NCBI GenBank assembly: GCA_049999765.1
Contig: JBNGIQ010009264.1
Coordinates: forward strand, 1-47,402
Direction: 5' to 3'
DNA: 47,402 nucleotides
Origin: Phaeoceros laevis
Taxonomy: Eukaryota > Anthocerotophyta > Anthocerotopsida > Notothyladales
In this document: piece after piece, positions 43,170-47,402 of the stretch
Numbering within the stretch: position 1 is the stretch's first letter
Layout: the number at the start of each line of letters is the position of its first letter
Made by a program: the position numbers and the translations under genes
The notes under the pieces: model-generated
Database searches by the model: none
What the model saw: only the letters and a program-made list of their open reading frames with translations
What the model was told of the DNA's origin: nothing

Positions 43170-44490
43170 TGTTTGCTGCTTTTAAGGGCAAAAGACTCCC
43201 TACTGCAGAGGACTTACCTGTTATTGGCCAGCCGCTTTTTCCATCTCTCTGTATAGCTTTTGAGCTGGGAATCTTGGCATTTTTGAGGAAAAGGAGGCAG
43301 GCGTTTTGGAAGTTCTCTGATTGCGGCGGCTATGCTAGGAATGTGGGAGTGTTAATATCCTGTTGAGACCATTTCAGATGGCATTTCAGAACAGTATACC
43401 AAGGCTGAGCATCTTGCTGTACGTAGTTGTTGCTGTCCAAGACTGGTGGAGGCTAGTGATAATACTGATATGACTGGCAACTTCGCGGGAATCTCACATT
43501 CTGTGCTATCTCTAGGTCTGAAGACAGGTGAGTACCGAGGAGAACCGCTAACGCGTTACTTCGGGTGCTGATTTGCCTCAGAGCCCGGTATGGCTTCAAT
43601 TGCATGCATTCCTTGGGTTTCCTCCATCTAAGATTATGAGCCGCCTTTTTGCACGTTTTTCCATGCGTTCCACTGCGAAACGGCAGCAAAAGAGATGTAC
43701 GAGCTCAGGAAAAACCGAATGTATGCTTGGCGTTGCAACCCACAGCTAGCGACAAAATGGCCTTCAAAACCTAGTCTCGGCGTGCTATCCGAGAGTGGGA
43801 CATGACCTGAGATTTGGGAGGACGAGAAGGCTTTGTGCTTCTGATGGACAAATCGCAGTCTTTGCAAACCCAGCTAGACTATGTGTGCCTAAAAAACAAC
43901 AACAAGAGTCTTGGCAGTGACAAGCTTGATTAGGGGAGCTCAAGTAGAGATGTCACTGCTGCTGATCTTCTCTTTTGGAAATCGGTGCTTCTTGTTCTGT
44001 GCAGGTGGTACAGACAATACAGCACTACTCAAAAGTGTGCAAATCTAGTCACTCTCGATGGGCAAAAACTGACCTTGCTCCAAACATGTTGACTGGGGCG
44101 AAAAGCATGGCTCACATATCTGGTAACACCTAGCCTGATGCAGGCCATTTCAATGCATTTTGACCCTATGTACTAGCTTACTGCCTACAAAACTGCATTA
44201 ACTAGGATACAATGTACAAGAGGTACGCAATGACTGGCTGCAACAGTTCCCATTGCAAGGCCAGTCAAATGTTTCCCGCAAATTTGAAGTCTTGGTTGGG
44301 TGAGCACCGCTACTGAGTTCTGCATGATGAAAGTGGAGGTGTCATACCCGCTCTGCTCTCGATGCCAGTCTTATTTGGAAAGAATACCTGAAGTGATTTT
44401 CATTGTTCCTGGTTTATTACACTGCTTGGCCTAGCGACATGGAAATGATGCGAGGGGGCACTCTTTACCAGTAGGACCACCTCATTCTGG
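43170..44490. other. 1.3 kb, convergent 3' ends of aprataxin and MATE
   Basis: I see no coding exon with recognisable motifs and no RNA gene. The sequence consists of 3' UTRs and spacer. Confidence 0.45.
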
Positions 44491-46241
44491 CTACAGCAGC
44501 TTAGATGGTTCCTGCGGCTCGGCCTCCAGCAGCCCACATTCTTCATCAGGAATCTTTTTGGTGACGTCTAGCTCCAGGGATGGTCCTATGTCCCTTCCAG
44601 CGAGCACTTTTGCTCTGTGTGCTTCCAGCACCCAGTCTGTATGCAGGACCACATACAATATGGAGGATGCGCATGCGAGCTGTGCTGCCAGCAAGCCATA
44701 CCAGAGACCGGTGAACCCTATCTTGAACCAGAAAGCTAGCGCTACAGCCACAGGCGTGCCAAGGAAGTAGAAGGAGCCCAGATTGATCCGAGCACCAACA
44801 GCAGGCCTGGCGCTCCCCCTCAGCACACCACAGCCTGTTGTCTGGGGACAGTTCCCGATCTCACACAAGCCCATGATTGGCAGGACTGCCGCTGTGAGAG
44901 CAAGCACACTCTGATCCTTGGTGAAGACATGAGCCCATCTGTTGCGCAGAAGAGTGGTCCAAGTCAGGCTCATCATAGCAATGACAAGAGCGCAGCCAAG
45001 AGCGACGAAGGCAGCAATCCTGGCCTTGGCTGGCCTGTTAGCTCCCAGCTCGTTGCCCACCCGGGTGGACACCGAGGCACTCAAGGTGAAGGGCAGCTGG
45101 TACATGAGGGAGGTGGTCTGAATTATGATAGCTGTTGTTGCGACTGCTACCTGCGGATTGGGGAGATACCCTGCTAGAATTGTCATAATCTCGTACCACC
45201 ACCACTCCAGGCATATAGCACAGCAGGTGGGAACTGCCAAGCTCAAAAGTGGCCACCATTCCCTGAAGGATTGCAGAGACCATCCATTCCAGGTCTCCTT
45301 GTAGACGCCGGAAATCCACAGGTATCCCAGTGCGAAGAACACCATGTTGAAGTTGGTCCAGACAGCTGCAATTGCCACCCCCGGCACTCCCAGGTCCAGA
45401 ACGAATACCAGGACGGCACTGAGGGGAATATGAATGAGAACAGCCAAAGCGGAGCACCATGTCAGTGGCGTGGTGATACCCTGGGACCGCAAGTAGACCC
45501 TGAGAGGGAGCAGGATGGTGTTGGCGAGAAGATCAGGCAGCGAGTAGAGGCAGTAAGTGCTGGCCACGGCGGTGATGCTGGGATCTTGGCCAAGGGCCAG
45601 GAAGATTCTTTGAATATTTACCCAAAGAAAAGCTATAGGGATACAAGCGGTCAACAAGATGAGGATGGTCCGCTGTAAAGTGAGGCCAAGCAGCTGCAAG
45701 TTCTGACAGCCGTAGGCTTGCGAGCACACAGCATCCATGCCTGAAGCCAAGCCGAAGAGCACCGAGTAGCCGGTAATGTTGGTGAAGCCGACGGACAGAG
45801 CCCCCCCTGCGAGTTGCAGAGCCCCCAGCCGGCCCAGGCACAACACAGATATCATGGCCCTCAAATATACCACACAGTTCATGGCTGCAACGGGCACCCC
45901 AATGCTGGCCAGTTCCTTGAGCTCCTCCAAAATCTGCAACGTCATCCATCCAAGCACAACTGAATTCAGCCCAGGAACTCGCCCAGCATTTCCAGCATCC
46001 CAGGCAATTACTTCTGCGGGGTTTACCCCGCAGGACAGTCAACAAGCACAGCACATCTGCTAGCTTCGTTTTTTTTTCTAGCAGTCAGGAGCTGAACACA
46101 CCGGTGCACAGGGCTGGGTGGGGGAACCAGGAAGGAGATCTCTACCTGAATGGTTGTCGGGAATGTGTGCAGATCGTATTCGTCATCCTGCGTCTCGCAA
46201 GGCTTGGTGTCGGACACTTGCACAAGTTGGGGGTTTCCCAT
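44491..46241 (-). CDS. MATE (multidrug and toxic compound extrusion) transporter, DTX-like
   Basis: Exon 1 (46241-46146) and exon 2 (45933-44491) join in phase 0, giving 512 residues. Exon 1 encodes an acidic cytoplasmic N-terminus (MGNPQLVQVSDTKP). Exon 2 starts ILEELKELASIGVPVAAMN and carries about twelve membrane segments. MATE signatures include MISVLCLGRLGALQLAGG, GYSVLFGLASGMDAVCSQAYG, LPDLLANTILLPLRVYLRSQG, CLEWWWYEIMTILAG and SVSTRVGNELGANRPAKA, and CPQTTGCGVLRGSARP sits near the end. It is an H+-coupled antiporter of organic compounds in the plasma or vacuolar membrane; the substrate cannot be predicted. The large exon could start at an internal Met (45945), but joining exon 1 gives a normal plant MATE N-terminus. 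Confidence 0.9.
46014..46033. repeat. Perfect 9-bp inverted repeat in the MATE intron
   Basis: The arms CTGCGGGGT and ACCCCGCAG are separated by TT, inside the single intron of the MATE gene. In RNA it would form a tight GC-rich hairpin. Confidence 0.85.
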
Positions 46242-47402
46242 TCATACAGGTAGCTGAAAAGCCCCGCTGCTGACAATCGCTTCGCCGGGAGAGCGGAGGA
46301 CGAAAGGAGCTGGAGTGCTTCCAAGGAATCCAGATCCCGCTGCTGCCGCTTCAGCCCCTCCGGGGATGGATCTTCTATGAAACTTTGGAGGCATACAGAG
46401 AAAAAGAGATGAAGTTGCGCAACCCGGAGGTCGGGACAGCAGCTCCGCGCAGAATCGTGCTCATGCTGGGCGAAATGCTCCGACGGCGTGACCTTTCGGA
46501 GGGCGGAGAAGCGGGACAGGAGAGCGTCGGCTCGGGAATGTACGGGATTCCCAGCAGAGGAGCAGATTGAGACGACGGGCCCGGCAGAAGAGAGAGCGGA
46601 GGAGCCGGCAAGCAAGGATTACTGACCTGCAGCAGGCACAGGCAAAAGAATGGCAGGCATCCACTCGCGGGAACGAAGAAAGAATTTGTGGGGAAGAAGG
46701 GGAATTGTCTGTCGAGGCTGCCTGCCACGCACTCCAAGGAGAGAGGAGACGACGGGGCTCTGGCCTCGTCCGGGCTAGCTGTAGCTGCTGCTGCTGCTGC
46801 TGCCGTGTCTTGAGAGCAAACAAAGGGCTCCAGAGAGGGAAGGGCTTAGGTAAAGGAGTAAGTGGCCTTACAATTCATCATTGTGTAGGCCATGTTGTCA
46901 TCATTACCGTCCCTTTGCACCTCACACACGCGCACACACAAACATAAAAACTAATCCGCGCCAGCCAGGAAGCAAAGCAGGACGGAGTACAGGACCGAGC
47001 CAGCCCAGCGGAGGAATACCGCAGCGCGGCACGGAATGTTCTTTGAGGGGAATGCGTGCAGCAACAGGCTCAGGCAGGTCACACAGATTCTATCTAGCCT
47101 ACTAATCTCGTCTACCAATAGCGGGCGGGGCTGATGAATTCAGCAGAGTGCGGACGGAGGCCACAGCCGGCTGGACAAGGGAGCAAAAGCAGCTACCAAT
47201 GGAGCAGAGACTGTGGGCAGGGCAGGCATTCCCAACCACCGCCGCAGACGCCAGAAGCGGGGGCAGTCGAAAAGCCGGACGAAGACGACGAGCTGAAGGA
47301 AGGTGGGAAGGAGGGAGGGAATAAGGGACGGTGGTGGAGAAGTGGTGGTGGTTTTGAAGGAAGCGCGAGGTCGGCGAGGACGACAGACGACAAAGGGTGG
47401 TG
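46242..47402. promoter_or_regulatory. Upstream region of the MATE gene with simple repeats
   Basis: GC- and purine-rich sequence. It includes six GCT triplets at 46784-46801, a CA-rich run near 46921-46942 and GA/GGA-rich sequence at about 47290-47340. The MATE promoter and 5' UTR lie here. A minus-strand frame at 47193-47393 is Pro/Ser-rich and probably a composition artefact, though it could be the edge of another gene. Confidence 0.4.

Overview
This is nuclear DNA of a land plant. Most genes are spliced, with GT-AG introns mostly of about 75-400 bp. Many products carry plastid or mitochondrial presequences, and there are four pentatricopeptide-repeat (PPR) genes. Three genes point to a seed-free plant with swimming sperm: a ZMYND10-type axonemal-dynein assembly factor, an animal/moss-type PUFA elongase (PSE1/MpELO-like), and a PPR editing factor whose C-terminus looks like the DYW:KP class known from hornworts, lycophytes and ferns. 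A fern or lycophyte is my best guess and a hornwort is possible; the sequence alone does not fix the species. All gene models were spliced by hand from phase-consistent GT/AG sites and family similarity remembered without a search.

Layout. 0-4.4 kb: the 5' half of a site-1 protease gene (S1P, minus, cut by the window edge), divergent from NUP50 (plus, 8 exons). 4.8-6.9 kb: an unrecognised three-exon gene (minus). 8.1-10.6 kb: a DYW-type PPR gene with a separate presequence exon (plus). 12.8-15.6 kb: a large intronless PLS PPR gene (plus), which meets ZMYND10 (minus, intronless) tail to tail with 64 bp between stops. 18.4-20.4 kb: a plastid AlgH/DUF179 protein (plus). 21.1-22.8 kb: the ELO elongase (minus, 7 exons). 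23.8-24.7 kb: a tentative tiny spliced gene (minus). 24.9-26.4 kb: an MTP1-like zinc transporter (plus, intronless). 28.2-30.9 kb: a paralogue of the large PPR gene (minus), divergent over 211 bp from an organellar RbfA (plus). 32.9-34.6 kb: a GT47 galactosyltransferase with a 100-N gap. 35.1-35.9 kb: lumazine synthase (minus), divergent from a P-class PPR gene (plus, to 38.3 kb). 40.2-41.1 kb: a trihelix factor. 42.0-43.2 kb: aprataxin. 44.5-46.2 kb: a MATE transporter (minus).

How they relate. This is an ordinary eukaryotic gene landscape, not an operon. Organelle gene expression is over-represented: four PPR proteins and RbfA, plus plastid-targeted AlgH and lumazine synthase. Several neighbours are head to head (S1P/NUP50, unknown/PPR-DYW, ZMYND10/AlgH, PPR/RbfA, lumazine synthase/PPR). 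The most unusual items are the candidate U-to-C editing factor, and the two paralogous PPR proteins that each carry three evenly spaced insertions of about 16 residues. Two 10-N gaps are flanked by exact duplicated sequence and look like unmerged contig overlaps.
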